Shown: positions 43,125 through 52,173, numbered from the stretch's first letter. The stretch is 64,000 bases of DNA from Corynebacterium sp. (GCF_030532325.1 NZ_JAUNLS010000006.1:57405-121404); one strand, 5' to 3'. Notes: generated from the sequence alone by a model not told the origin. Made by a program: numbers and translations.

Positions 43125-43984
43125 GCGCGCAGGCGGTCCAGGCGGGCGCGGGCGGTGACGGTCATGGTCTCCGGCAGCGCCGCCATCCGCTTCTCCAGCT
43201 CCGCAGTCTCGATGTGGCGCGCCGAGGGGCTCATGCCCACCTGGGCGGCGATGGACGAACGGTCCAGGGTGATGGGGAAGCTCAGCTCCACCGGCTCGGC
43301 CGCCTGCTCGAGGAAGCCCTCCGCCTGCTCGTAGAGGCGATCGATCTTTCCTTCCTCCACTCCCAGGATGCCCAGCGGCTCGCGCAGCTCGTCGAGGTGG
43401 CCCGTATCCGGGGTGAGCACGATGACCTCACCGCCCGGGCGCAGCACGCGCTGGAACTCCGCCGAGTTGCGCGGGGCGAAGATCACAGAGATGGCGTCGA
43501 TGGACTCGTCGCGGAGGGGCAGCCGTTCCCAGACGTCGGCCACCACCGCGCCCACGCGCGGGTGGCACTTGGCCAGGTGTTTGGCGGCGTGCGGGGAAAT
43601 ATCCAGGCCCACGCCGCGGGCCTCGGCGATGGAATCGAGGGTGTGCGCCAGGTAGTAGCCGGTACCAGCTCCCACTTCCAGCAGGGCCGGGTGGTGATCC
43701 TCGGGGACCTCGGCGGCATCGAGGGCGTCGAACACGGCAGCGGTGACTGCCTCCACAAAAGGCGCGAAGTGGCCCAGTGAGAGGAAGGTCTCGCGGGCGG
43801 CGACCATCGCGCTATCGTCGCCCTTGTGCTTGAGGCCAGCGCCGGCGGCGAGGGTGACATAGCCCTGCTTGGCTACATCAAAAGAATGGCCGGATTCCGA
43901 GACCAAACGGCTGAAATCATCTTCCCCGTGCAGGGCGGTGCCGTCATTCGGATCGGCCAAAACATCAATGATGTGTGAAAGCAT
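43118..43984 (-). CDS. RlmA-like 23S rRNA (guanine-N1) methyltransferase family protein
   Basis: 288-aa SAM-dependent methyltransferase. The N-terminal SGHSFDVAKQGYVTL and the following HKGDDSAMVAARETFLSLGH match RlmA/TlrB proteins, and the SAM loop is LLEVGAGTGYYLAHTL with VGLDIS. Known members methylate G745 or G748 in 23S rRNA hairpin 35, giving tylosin-type resistance in some. The N-terminal zinc-ribbon cysteines of E. coli RlmA are absent here. Conserved in position near glgA in related genomes. Target site is inference. Confidence 0.85.
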   Translation of the reverse strand: MLSHIIDVLADPNDGTALHGEDDFSRLVSESGHSFDVAKQGYVTLAAGAGLKHKGDDSAMVAARETFLSLGHFAPFVEAVTAAVFDALDAAEVPEDHHPALLEVGAGTGYYLAHTLDSIAEARGVGLDISPHAAKHLAKCHPRVGAVVADVWERLPLRDESIDAISVIFAPRNSAEFQRVLRPGGEVIVLTPDTGHLDELREPLGILGVEEGKIDRLYEQAEGFLEQAAEPVELSFPITLDRSSIAAQVGMSPSARHIETAELEKRMAALPETMTVTARARLDRLRAL

Positions 43985-44065
43985 GAATCCAGCCTAGCGT
44001 TAAAACACGAGGCTGGAAACTTCTTCAACACAAAGAAAATTAGCCGGGAAAATTAGCCGGGAGTA

Positions 44066-44233
44066 TTAGCTGGAAACCTCTACCAGCAGCGAGCCCAGCT
44101 CAGCTGCTTCTTCCTTGCTGAGCTCCACGACGATCCTGCCGCCACCGTCGGAGGGGATCCGCATCACAATCTTGCGCGACTCTTCCACGGCCTCCATCGG
44201 GCCACCCGTAGTGCGAGGCTTCATTGCTGCCAT
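44066..44233 (-). CDS. DUF3117 small protein (Rv1211-like)
   Basis: 55-aa protein too short for most ORF calls. Translation begins MAAMKPRTTGGPMEAVEESR and ends VELSKEEAAELGSLLVEVSS, the actinobacterial DUF3117 family, whose function is unknown. In M. tuberculosis the homologue also lies between the glgA and gpgS genes. A run AAGGAG lies about seven bases before the start (minus strand). Confidence 0.85.
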   Translation of the reverse strand: MAAMKPRTTGGPMEAVEESRKIVMRIPSDGGGRIVVELSKEEAAELGSLLVEVSS

Positions 44234-44300
44234 TACGCATCCGCTCCTTAAACAAGCATTTCAATTGTTGGGTACTTCCAACCACTCTACGCGTTTTTCA

Positions 44301-44570
44301 CTAGTCACGAGCGGACTCGGCCCGCAGGCGCTCCTCCAGCGCCGTCAGGAGGTCATCAACCTGATCCTGGCGGTAACCGCGGGTGACCACGTCAAAGCGG
44401 ATCTTCTCCCAATGGCCAGCCTCCAGGGCCGCGCGGTTATCCTCCATGAGATTACGCGCTTCATCGGGCTTTTCCATCACCGTTGTCCGCCCAAAAAGCC
44501 TCCCGCTTAGCCAGGTGCCCAAAACAACCAGGGCGGCGAGAACAACGATGAGCACAATCCACGAAAGCAT
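44301..44570 (-). CDS. Membrane-anchored DivIVA-domain-like small protein
   Basis: 89 aa: one N-terminal transmembrane helix (MLSWIVLIVVLAALVVLGTW) followed by a short DivIVA-type segment (IRFDVVTRGYRQDQVDDLL). Located four bases downstream of gpgS, so probably part of the gpgS/folP2/LOG operon, as in related actinobacteria. Function unknown; DivIVA-like proteins often act at the pole or septum. Confidence 0.75.
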   Translation of the reverse strand: MLSWIVLIVVLAALVVLGTWLSGRLFGRTTVMEKPDEARNLMEDNRAALEAGHWEKIRFDVVTRGYRQDQVDDLLTALEERLRAESARD

Positions 44571-44573
44571 GGC

Positions 44574-45317
44574 TTAAATAGTAGCGTCGTGCGCTGCGCG
44601 GTGGGCAACTGCGCCGTCGATTCCGGCGCGCGAGAGCAGCGTGCGCGCCACGGTCTCCGCCATGGGGGCCAGTTCCTCCAGCGGGCGGTTGCGGTGGGCG
44701 CGGATGCCGAGGTCCACCTCGGCGATGGCGGCGGCACCGTGGCGCTGGGCGACGTCGACAAGCAGCCCGGCCTCCACCCCGTAGCCCTCAACGAAGGGCA
44801 GGCGGCGCGCGGTGGAGGTGCGCAGGGCGTACTCCCCTCCCAGCGGCTGGCTCACCCCGGCCAGCTCCGGGAAGAGCAGGCGCAGCAGCGGCTTGGCGGT
44901 CAGCTCGGTCACTCGACCGCCGCCGGTGGGCTGGCCGTTGAAGGTGCGCCGGTAGGTGGCCTTAACCATGTGGATGGACGGATCCTCCAGCGGGGCGCAG
45001 AGTACCGAGACCATGCCCGGGCGCGCGGAGGTGAGGTCGGCGTCGATGAAGACCACGTACTCCCCGCGGGCAATGCCCACCCCGCGCCACAGGGATTCGC
45101 CCTTACCGGGACGCGGCGGGCTGGGGTGGGCCTCGCGCCAGTTGATCACGCGCGCACCGGCGGCGCGGGCGCGCTCGGCGGTGGCGTCAGTGGAGTCGGC
45201 GTCGATGACGAGCAGCTCCAGTGGGCCATCGGCCAGGCAGGCGCGGACTACCTCGGCGATGGTGGCTTCCTCGTTGAGCGCAGGAATGATGACGCTAGCC
45301 CGGGATGCGTTAGCCAT
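44574..45317 (-). CDS. gpgS: Glucosyl-3-phosphoglycerate synthase
   Basis: GT81-type retaining glycosyltransferase that makes glucosyl-3-phosphoglycerate, precursor of glucosylglycerate and of methylglucose lipopolysaccharides in mycobacteria. 247 aa. N-terminal ASVIIPALNEEATIAEVVRA, the metal-binding VFIDADLTSARPGM, and PLLRLLFPELAGVSQPLGGE are characteristic. Start ATG overlaps the stop of folP (ATGA), indicating coupled translation. Confidence 0.93.
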   Translation of the reverse strand: MANASRASVIIPALNEEATIAEVVRACLADGPLELLVIDADSTDATAERARAAGARVINWREAHPSPPRPGKGESLWRGVGIARGEYVVFIDADLTSARPGMVSVLCAPLEDPSIHMVKATYRRTFNGQPTGGGRVTELTAKPLLRLLFPELAGVSQPLGGEYALRTSTARRLPFVEGYGVEAGLLVDVAQRHGAAAIAEVDLGIRAHRNRPLEELAPMAETVARTLLSRAGIDGAVAHRAAHDATI

Positions 45318-46177
45318 CAGGCCAGCCCCCGGGTGGTGGCCAGGGGTTCGGCGGTGCCCTGGATGGCAGCGGTCATGCGGATGACGTCGATGGTCTCTGC
45401 CACCTCGTGCACGCGGAAGGCGGCGACCCCGCGGGCGGCGGCCCAGGCGGTGGCCGCCAGTGTGCCGGCCACGCGCTCGCCCACCGGGCGGTCTACGGTC
45501 TCGCCCACGAAGTCCTTGTTAGACAGCGCCATGAGCACCGGCCAGCCGGTGGCCACCAGCTCGTCCACGCGGCGCAGCAGCTCCAGGCCGTGGAAGGTGT
45601 TCTTGCCAAAGTCGTGGGTGGGATCGATGAAGGTGAGCTCCTCCGGGCAGCCCAGCGCAGCGGCGCGCTCGGCCAGGGCGGTGGTCTCGCGGATGACGTC
45701 GGCGACGACGTCGTCAAAGTGCACGCGGTGCGGGCGGGTGCGCGGGGTGATGCCGCCGGTGTGCGAGCAGACGTAGCCCACCTTGTGCTGGCCGGCCACC
45801 TCGATGAGCTCCGGATCCCAGCCAGCCCAGGTGTCGTTGACCAGCCCGGCCCCGGCGCGGATGGCTTCCTCGGCCACCTCGGCGCGCCAGGTGTCCACGG
45901 AGATGAGCACCTCGGGGTGGCGGCGGTGGATCTCGGCGATGGTGGGCACTACCCGCTCGATTTCCTCTTGGGCGTCGACGGCCTCGCCGGGCCCGGCCTT
46001 GACCCCGCCGATGTCGAGGATCTGCGCGCCGGCGGCGATGACCTCCTCGGCCCGGGCGAGCGCCGGATCAAGCTGCCAGGTCTTGCCGTGGTCGTAGAAG
46101 GAATCCGGGGTGCGGTTGATGATCGCCATGACCCGGGCGAGGCCAGGCACGGGGGCGCTGGGCACGGTGTTCTTCAT
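45317..46177 (-). CDS. folP2: Dihydropteroate synthase paralogue (FolP2 type)
   Basis: 286-aa TIM-barrel protein of the DHPS family. It has the pterin-binding start VMAIINRTPDSFYDHG, but the sulfonamide/pABA loop reads DIGGVKAGPG instead of DIGGESTRPG, as in mycobacterial FolP2, which is thought not to supply folate. Location in the gpgS operon, with overlapping stop/start codons on both sides, fits that paralogue. The true folate enzyme is probably elsewhere. Whether this one has a substrate is open. Confidence 0.85.
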   Translation of the reverse strand: MKNTVPSAPVPGLARVMAIINRTPDSFYDHGKTWQLDPALARAEEVIAAGAQILDIGGVKAGPGEAVDAQEEIERVVPTIAEIHRRHPEVLISVDTWRAEVAEEAIRAGAGLVNDTWAGWDPELIEVAGQHKVGYVCSHTGGITPRTRPHRVHFDDVVADVIRETTALAERAAALGCPEELTFIDPTHDFGKNTFHGLELLRRVDELVATGWPVLMALSNKDFVGETVDRPVGERVAGTLAATAWAAARGVAAFRVHEVAETIDVIRMTAAIQGTAEPLATTRGLA

Positions 46178-46965
46178 TATTTTTGGGTGGCGCTCCTGCG
46201 TTTCTTGTTGGCTCCGATGCGCTTATCGCTCATCACCTTGTGGCATTCCACAATGTGCTCGATGGCCTCGTCCACGTCATCGGTGACGAGGAAGAGATCC
46301 ATGTCCTCCTGGTTAATGTACCCGCCGGCGGCCAGGGTATCGCGCAGCCAGCCCACCAGGCCGGACCAGTACTCGCTGCCCAGCAGCACGATGGGATAGT
46401 TGGTCACCTTGCCGGTCTGCACCATGCACAGCACCTCGAAAAACTCGTCCATGGTGCCCATGCCGCCGGGCAGGCAAATGAAGGCCTGGGAGTACTTGAG
46501 GAACATGGTCTTGCGGGCAAAGAAGTAGCGGAAGTTCACGCCCAGGTCCACGTAGGGGTTCATCCCCTGCTCGTGCGGCAGCTCGATGCCCAGGCCCACG
46601 GAGAGCCCCTCGGCCTCGTGCGCGCCGCGGTTGGCCGCCTCCATGAGCCCCGGGCCGCCGCCGGTGATAACGGCGTAGTCGGCCTTGGCCAGGGCCTCGC
46701 CCACCCGCACGCCGAGCTTGTAGGCCTCCGAATCCTCGGTGCTACGCGCGGAGCCGAAGACCGTGACGGCCTTGGGCAGGTTGGACAAGGCGTCGAATCC
46801 GGCAACGAACTCGCCCTGAATGCGCAGAACACGCCAGGGATCCGCGTGCATCCAGTCGTGGTCGGCGCCGGATTCCAGCAGGCGCTGGTCAAAAGTGGAG
46901 GCTTGGGTGCCTTCACTGCGCAGCAGCATGGGGCCGCGCAGGGTGCGCAGGTGATCGGGGGTCAT
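46177..46965 (-). CDS. TIGR00730/LOG-family nucleotide 5'-monophosphate phosphoribohydrolase
   Basis: 262-aa Rossmann-fold protein with the LOG signature PGGMGTMDEFFEV (Gly-Gly-x-Gly-Thr and catalytic Glu) and TVFGSARSTEDSEAYKLGV near the N-terminus. Homologues cleave the ribose-phosphate from cytokinin nucleotides or AMP. Its stop codon overlaps the folP2 start. Second homologues (Rv1205) exist in the same neighbourhood in mycobacteria. Confidence 0.88.
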   Translation of the reverse strand: MTPDHLRTLRGPMLLRSEGTQASTFDQRLLESGADHDWMHADPWRVLRIQGEFVAGFDALSNLPKAVTVFGSARSTEDSEAYKLGVRVGEALAKADYAVITGGGPGLMEAANRGAHEAEGLSVGLGIELPHEQGMNPYVDLGVNFRYFFARKTMFLKYSQAFICLPGGMGTMDEFFEVLCMVQTGKVTNYPIVLLGSEYWSGLVGWLRDTLAAGGYINQEDMDLFLVTDDVDEAIEHIVECHKVMSDKRIGANKKRRSATQK

Positions 46966-46997
46966 TCTCTTCAGAGTCCTTCTGGGTTGGGGAAAGT

Positions 46998-48083
46998 TTA
47001 TGCGGTGAGGTAGCTCAGCAGCGCCTGGGAGACCTCGGTGATCTGGGCCACGGGCACCTGCTCGTCCTTCTTGTGCGCGAAGCCGGGATCACCCGGGCCG
47101 AAATTGACGGCCGGGGTGCCCATCTCGAAAAAGCGGGCGACGTCAGTCCAGCCGTACTTGGCGCGGACGCTGCCGCGGCCACCGACGGCTTCTACAAGCG
47201 CACGCGCCGCAGGTTGAGCAAGCCCGGGCAGGGCGGCGCCGGCGGCGTCATCCACCTCGATGGTGACGTTCTCGTGCTCGCCGATCACCTCGCGCAGGTG
47301 GGCGTGGGCCTCCTCGAGGCTGCGGTCCGGGGCGAAGCGGAAGTTGACAAACATCCAGGCCTCATCCGGGATGGTATTGGTGGCCACCCCGGCTTCCAGG
47401 TGGACGATGTTGATGCCTTCCTTATAGGTACAGCCGTCGATGGTGACCTCGCGCGGGCTGTACTGCGCCACACGCTGCATCACCGGGGCAAGGGTGTGGG
47501 CGGCGTTGGAGCCCAGCCAGGCGCGCGCGGAGTGGGCACGGGTGCCGTGGGCGGTGACGCGGTAGCGCAGCGTGCCCTGGCAGCCTGCCTCGATCATGGC
47601 CCCGGAGGGCTCGCCCAACAGGGCAAGATCGCCCGCCAGCCATTCGGGGTGGTCCCGCTGCAGGTGGCCCAGGCCGTTGTACTCGGTGGCCACTTCCTCG
47701 CCCTCGTAGGCGATGACGGTAAGGTCATGGCGCAGCTGCGGGTCTGCATAAAGTGCAGCGAAGGCATGAAGATACACAGCCATGCCGGACTTCATATCCA
47801 CGGTTCCGCACCCCCACATGATGTCCCCCTCCATGTGGTGCGGGGTGTTATCCGCCAGCGGCACGGTGTCTAAGTGACCGGCCAGAACCACGCGGGATCC
47901 CAGTCCGCGATCGGTGCGCGCACACACCGTATTGCCGTAGCGCTCCACCTGGATATCCCCAGGTAGCGCGCGCAACGCAGCCTCGACGGCGCTGGCGATC
48001 TCCTCCTCGTGATGGGAAGGGCTTTCAATGTCAACGAGAGCCTTGGTCAGTTCAATCGGGTCGGCGAAGAGATCTAAGTTCAC
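46998..48083 (-). CDS. dapE: Succinyl-diaminopimelate desuccinylase
   Basis: Zn-dependent M20 amidohydrolase releasing L,L-diaminopimelate and succinate in the lysine/peptidoglycan pathway. 361 aa. Metal motifs LAGHLDTVPLAD and WGCGTVDMKSGMAV, then the catalytic YEGEEVATEYNG, are present. GTG start has a TAGCAT hexamer eight bases upstream and no Shine-Dalgarno, so the mRNA may be leaderless. Partner genes dapD (divergent neighbour region) and dapC lie nearby. Confidence 0.95.
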   Translation of the reverse strand: MNLDLFADPIELTKALVDIESPSHHEEEIASAVEAALRALPGDIQVERYGNTVCARTDRGLGSRVVLAGHLDTVPLADNTPHHMEGDIMWGCGTVDMKSGMAVYLHAFAALYADPQLRHDLTVIAYEGEEVATEYNGLGHLQRDHPEWLAGDLALLGEPSGAMIEAGCQGTLRYRVTAHGTRAHSARAWLGSNAAHTLAPVMQRVAQYSPREVTIDGCTYKEGINIVHLEAGVATNTIPDEAWMFVNFRFAPDRSLEEAHAHLREVIGEHENVTIEVDDAAGAALPGLAQPAARALVEAVGGRGSVRAKYGWTDVARFFEMGTPAVNFGPGDPGFAHKKDEQVPVAQITEVSQALLSYLTA

Positions 48084-48171
48084 AAGGCGCCATGCTAGCG
48101 CCCCCGGCGGGACTATGCATTGTGTAAAGTAACGTGCATTCTATCGACGACAATCACATAAGGCAGGAAAC

Positions 48172-49539
48172 ATGGCAGAAGCCACACAGAAACTCAAGAC
48201 CAGGCACCTCACGATGATGGGCCTCGGCTCTGCTGTCGGCGCGGGACTGTTCCTCGGTGTTGGTCTGGGCATCCAGATCTCCGGCACCTCGGTGCTCATC
48301 TCCTACGCCATCGCCGGCGCGCTGGTGGCCGTCATCATGTGGATGCTCGGTGAGATGGCCGCCGCCCGCCCCTCACTGGGTTCCTTCTCCACCTACGCCG
48401 GCGACGCCTTCGGCGACTGGGCCCGCTTCACCATGGGCTGGATGTACTGGTTCATGCTGGTGATGGTCATGGGCGCGGAAATCACCGGCGCAGCTGCCAT
48501 CATTTCCTCCTGGTTCGGCATCGCCCCGTGGATCCCGGCGCTTATCGCCGTGGCCTTCTTTGCGGTGGTCAACTTCTCCGCGGTGCGCGGCTTCGGCGAG
48601 TTCGAGTTCTGGTTCGCCATCATCAAGGTCGCCGTCATCGTGGCCTTCATCGGCGTGGGCGTGCTCATGCTCTTCGGCGTGCTGCCGGGCATGGACCTTA
48701 ACCGGGCCGGCACCAACTTCACGGAGAACTTCATGCCCAACGGCATCTCCGGCTTCGCGGCCGGCCTGCTGGCCGTGGCCTTCGCCTTCGGCGGCATCGA
48801 GCTGGTGACCATCGCCGCTGCCGAGTCCGAGGATCCGGCACACAACGTAGCAACCGCCGTGCGCGCGGTGATCGTGCGCATCATGGTCTTTTACATCGGC
48901 GCCATCCTGGTCATCACCATGGCCCTGCCGTTTAGCTCCATCAAGGACGCCGACGTGGCCGCCGAGTCACCCTTCACCCTGGTGCTCGACGCCGCCCAGA
49001 TCCCGGGCGCGGCCGGCTTCATGGAGGCCATCATCGCCCTGGCCCTGCTCTCCGCCTTCAACGCGCAGATCTACGCCACCTCGCGCCTGGTACACGACAT
49101 GGCCAAGGACGGCTCCGCCCCGGCCATCTTCCTCAAGAAGAACGCGCAGGGCTCCCCGGTCAACGCCGTGACACTGTCCATGGTTTTCGCCTTCATCTCC
49201 GTGGGCCTACAGTTCTGGAACCCGCCGGGGCTTTTGGCCTTCCTCTTCAACGCGGTGGGCGGCTGCCTGCTGGTGATCTGGATCTTCGTGGTGGCCTCCT
49301 ACATCAAGCTTCACCCCATTATGGAGGCACGCGGTGAGCTGACCACCATCCGCGTGGTGGGCTACCCCGTGGTCGGCTGGGCCACCCTGGGCGTTATCGG
49401 TGTGCTGCTGGTTCTTATGCTTTTCGACGCCTCCGCGCGCAGCCAGGTCATCGCCGTGCTCATCCTGGCGGCCGCGCTCATTGTGATCTCGCGCCTTCTT
49501 CCCTCCCGCGGTGCCACACGGAACAAGGCCGAACTGTAA
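48172..49539 (+). CDS. APC-superfamily amino acid permease (AAT-like), copy A
   Basis: 455-aa permease, about 12 hydrophobic segments, starting TRHLTMMGLGSAVGAGLFLG and continuing MWMLGEMAAARPSLGSFSTY. Paralogous to the permease after dapD; both have MGAEITGAA / LGAEITGAA and the LALLSAFNAQIYA/AxSR motif. ATG behind AGGAA. Inserted between dapE and dapD, which are usually neighbours. Substrate not readable from sequence. Confidence 0.88.
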   Translation: MAEATQKLKTRHLTMMGLGSAVGAGLFLGVGLGIQISGTSVLISYAIAGALVAVIMWMLGEMAAARPSLGSFSTYAGDAFGDWARFTMGWMYWFMLVMVMGAEITGAAAIISSWFGIAPWIPALIAVAFFAVVNFSAVRGFGEFEFWFAIIKVAVIVAFIGVGVLMLFGVLPGMDLNRAGTNFTENFMPNGISGFAAGLLAVAFAFGGIELVTIAAAESEDPAHNVATAVRAVIVRIMVFYIGAILVITMALPFSSIKDADVAAESPFTLVLDAAQIPGAAGFMEAIIALALLSAFNAQIYATSRLVHDMAKDGSAPAIFLKKNAQGSPVNAVTLSMVFAFISVGLQFWNPPGLLAFLFNAVGGCLLVIWIFVVASYIKLHPIMEARGELTTIRVVGYPVVGWATLGVIGVLLVLMLFDASARSQVIAVLILAAALIVISRLLPSRGATRNKAEL

Positions 49540-49587
49540 GCTCTAGGTTTGTCACGATTCACGCTTCGATACAAGGTTTCTAGGTTC

Positions 49588-50565
49588 ATGACTTCTGCTT
49601 CCGCACGCGGCCTCGCCACCATTACTCACGACGGCACCGTGCTCGATGTTTGGTTCCCCGCAGTCAAGGTCGGCGCCGATGCGCCCGTCTCCGAGTCCGG
49701 CACCGTCCGCCTGGAGGAGACTCCCCAGCAGTTCGCCTCGCTGGTCGGTCCGGATGAGGAGCGCGGCGTGGCTCGCGTGGCGGTGGAGACCTCCATCAAG
49801 GATCTTGACGACGCCCCGCAGGACACCTACGACGCCTACCTGCGCCTGCACCTGCTCTCCCACCGCGCGGTCAAGCCGCACGGCCTGAACATGGACGGCA
49901 TCTTCCGCCTGCTGGCCAACGTGGTGTGGACCAACTACGGCCCCTGCGCGGTCTCCGACTTCCAGATGGTGCGCGGGCGCCTGGCCTCCCACGGCCCGGT
50001 GGTGGTTTACTCCGTGGACAAGTTCCCGCGCATGGTGGACTACGTGGTCCCCTCCGGCGTGCGCATCGGTGATGCCGACCGCGTTCGCCTGGGCGCCCAC
50101 CTGGCTGAGGGCACCACGGTGATGCACGAGGGCTTCGTCAACTTCAACGCCGGCACCCTGGGCGCCTCCATGGTCGAGGGCCGCATCTCCGCCGGCGTGG
50201 TGGTCGGTGACGGCTCCGACGTCGGCGGCGGCGCCTCCATCATGGGTACCCTCTCCGGCGGCGGCAAGGAGGTCATCTCCATCGGTGAGCGCTGCCTGCT
50301 GGGCGCGAACTCCGGCGTGGGTATTTCGCTTGGCGATGACGCCGTGGTCGAAGCCGGCCTCTACGTCACCGCCGGCACCAAGATCGCGGTCTTCGGCAAG
50401 GTGGCCGAGGCCCTCGGCGTCGAGGAGGGAGCCACCGTCAAGGGCTCCGAGCTCTCCGGCGCCTCCGGCCTGTTGCTGCGGCGCAACTCCGTCAGCGGCG
50501 CCGTGGAGGCCGTGGAGTGGAAGGCCGAGGCCGTGGCCCTCAACGAGGACCTGCACAAGAACTAG
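49588..50565 (+). CDS. dapD: 2,3,4,5-tetrahydropyridine-2,6-dicarboxylate N-succinyltransferase
   Basis: Succinyl-CoA-dependent step of the lysine/DAP pathway. 325 aa of the actinobacterial type: N-terminal [19 protein letters not shown], then a left-handed parallel beta-helix ([40 protein letters not shown]). ATG 49588 matches the family start better than the frame opening at 49549. Followed by a hairpin. Confidence 0.94.
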   Translation: MTSASARGLATITHDGTVLDVWFPAVKVGADAPVSESGTVRLEETPQQFASLVGPDEERGVARVAVETSIKDLDDAPQDTYDAYLRLHLLSHRAVKPHGLNMDGIFRLLANVVWTNYGPCAVSDFQMVRGRLASHGPVVVYSVDKFPRMVDYVVPSGVRIGDADRVRLGAHLAEGTTVMHEGFVNFNAGTLGASMVEGRISAGVVVGDGSDVGGGASIMGTLSGGGKEVISIGERCLLGANSGVGISLGDDAVVEAGLYVTAGTKIAVFGKVAEALGVEEGATVKGSELSGASGLLLRRNSVSGAVEAVEWKAEAVALNEDLHKN

Positions 50566-50585
50566 CGCGGCTGTGCACACACGAT

Positions 50586-50615
50586 AAGTGGTTGGGGAAG
50601 CTACCCCAACCACTT
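50586..50615. terminator. Terminator hairpin after dapD
   Basis: Perfect arms AAGTGGTTGGGG / CCCCAACCACTT with a 6-base loop, followed by TCGCCGTTTT. It separates dapD from the next permease gene. Confidence 0.8.
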
Positions 50616-50632
50616 TCGCCGTTTTGGCCGGT

Positions 50633-50638
50633 TATACA
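50633..50638 (+). promoter_or_regulatory. -10 element TATACA, leaderless arrangement for permease B
   Basis: TATACA ends eight bases before GTG 50647 with no Shine-Dalgarno between, after the dapD terminator. Confidence 0.5.
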
Positions 50639-50646
50639 CTAGTTTT

Positions 50647-52053
50647 GTGACTCAACCATCGAATTCAACTCTCGGCAGCGGCCTCAAAGTCCGCCACCTG
50701 ACCATGATGGGCTTGGGCTCCACCATCGGGGCCGGGCTCTTCCTGGGCACGGGTGTGGGCATCGCCGCCGCCGGCCCCGCCGTGCTGCTGGCCTACCTGG
50801 TGGCGGGCTTTTTGGCCATCCTCGTCATGCAGATGCTCGGCGAGATGGGCACCGTCATCCCCGCCTCCGGTTCCTTCTCCGAGTACGCGGAGCACGGCAT
50901 CGGCCGTTGGGCGGGCTTTACCCAGGGCTGGATTTACTGGCTGGCCACCGTGGCCGTGCTCGGCGCGGAGATCACCGGCGCCGCTGGCTTCATCGGTTCT
51001 TGGTTCAACTGCCCGCCGTGGATTCCCGCGGCGGTGTGCGTGGCGGTCTTCGGCGCCATCAACCTGCTGCGCGTGCGGCTCTTTGGCGAGTTCGAGTATT
51101 GGTTCGCCTTCATCAAGGTGGCTGTCATCGTGGCCTTCCTCATCATCGGTGTGCTGCTCATCTTTGGGCTGCTGCCCGGCCACCCCTTCGTGGGCACGGA
51201 GATCTTCTTAGGCGATGGCTTCATGCCCAACGGCCTGGGCGGCGTGGCCGCGGGCCTGCTCGCCGTGGCCTTTGCCTTCGGTGGCATCGAGGTCGTGGCC
51301 ATCGCCGCCGCCGAGTCCGAGGACCCACAGAAGTCCCTGGTCAACGCCGTGCGCACCACGATCACCCGCATCTCGGTGTTCTATCTGGGCTCGGTGCTGG
51401 TCATCACCTTCCTGCTGCCCTATTCCTCCCTTGGGCAGGCCAACTCGGCGGCGGAGTCCCCGTTTACCATGGTGCTCGACCGCGCCGGCATCCCCGGCGC
51501 TGCGGGCTTCATGGAGGTGGTCATCGTGCTCGCGCTGCTCTCCGCCTTCAACGCGCAGATCTACGCCTCCTCGCGCATGATGCACTCCCTGGCCGCGCGC
51601 CACGAGGCCCCGCGCATTTTTGCCCAGACCAACGCCCGCGGCGTGCCCTTCAACGCCATTGCTCTCTCGGTGGCGCTGTCCGTGGTCATGGTGGTGCTCA
51701 ACTACGCGGACACCGGCTGGCTGCTCAGCTTCATGCTCAACGCCGCGGGCGCCTCGCTGCTCATCGTGTGGGTCTTCATCGCGGTCTCGCAGCTGCGCCT
51801 GCGCCGCCGCTTGGAGGCCATCCACCCGCTGCCGATTCGCATGTGGGCCTTCCCCTACCTCACGTGGTTCGCACTAGCCCTCTTTGCGGCCATCGCTGTG
51901 CTCATGCTTACCGACGCCTCCGCCCGCGTCCAGCTCTTCTCCGCCGCCGCCATGTTCGCCGTGCTGGCTGTGGCTGGCGTCATCAACGCTAAGGCGCGCG
52001 GCATCTCCCCGACCTCCACGCTGCCGCTTCCCCGCACCGGCGCACATCCCTAA
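50647..52053 (+). CDS. APC-superfamily amino acid permease (AAT-like), copy B
   Basis: 468-aa paralogue of copy A, starting RHLTMMGLGSTIGAGLFLGT and sharing MLGEMGTVIPASGSFSEYAE and LGAEITGAAGFIGSWF. GTG start. The C-terminal tail is Pro/Thr-rich (SPTSTLPLPRTGAHP). It appears monocistronic, closed by a terminator. Divergence from copy A is enough that substrates may differ. Confidence 0.88.
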   Translation: MTQPSNSTLGSGLKVRHLTMMGLGSTIGAGLFLGTGVGIAAAGPAVLLAYLVAGFLAILVMQMLGEMGTVIPASGSFSEYAEHGIGRWAGFTQGWIYWLATVAVLGAEITGAAGFIGSWFNCPPWIPAAVCVAVFGAINLLRVRLFGEFEYWFAFIKVAVIVAFLIIGVLLIFGLLPGHPFVGTEIFLGDGFMPNGLGGVAAGLLAVAFAFGGIEVVAIAAAESEDPQKSLVNAVRTTITRISVFYLGSVLVITFLLPYSSLGQANSAAESPFTMVLDRAGIPGAAGFMEVVIVLALLSAFNAQIYASSRMMHSLAARHEAPRIFAQTNARGVPFNAIALSVALSVVMVVLNYADTGWLLSFMLNAAGASLLIVWVFIAVSQLRLRRRLEAIHPLPIRMWAFPYLTWFALALFAAIAVLMLTDASARVQLFSAAAMFAVLAVAGVINAKARGISPTSTLPLPRTGAHP

Positions 52054-52101
52054 CACAGCAGAGCCCTAACGCAGCACATCCCTCAAGCCCGCGCCACCAG
52101 C

Positions 52102-52150
52102 ACCCGCCTGCAGAGCCCTGCGCCTTCCTGCGCTCGGCAGGCGGGTTTTC
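52102..52150 (+). terminator. Rho-independent terminator after permease B
   Basis: Perfect 10-bp arms ACCCGCCTGC / GCAGGCGGGT with a 25-base loop, followed by TTTCT, about 50 bases after the permease stop. Confidence 0.75.
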
Positions 52151-52173
52151 TGCTGTGCGCACGAGACACATCA

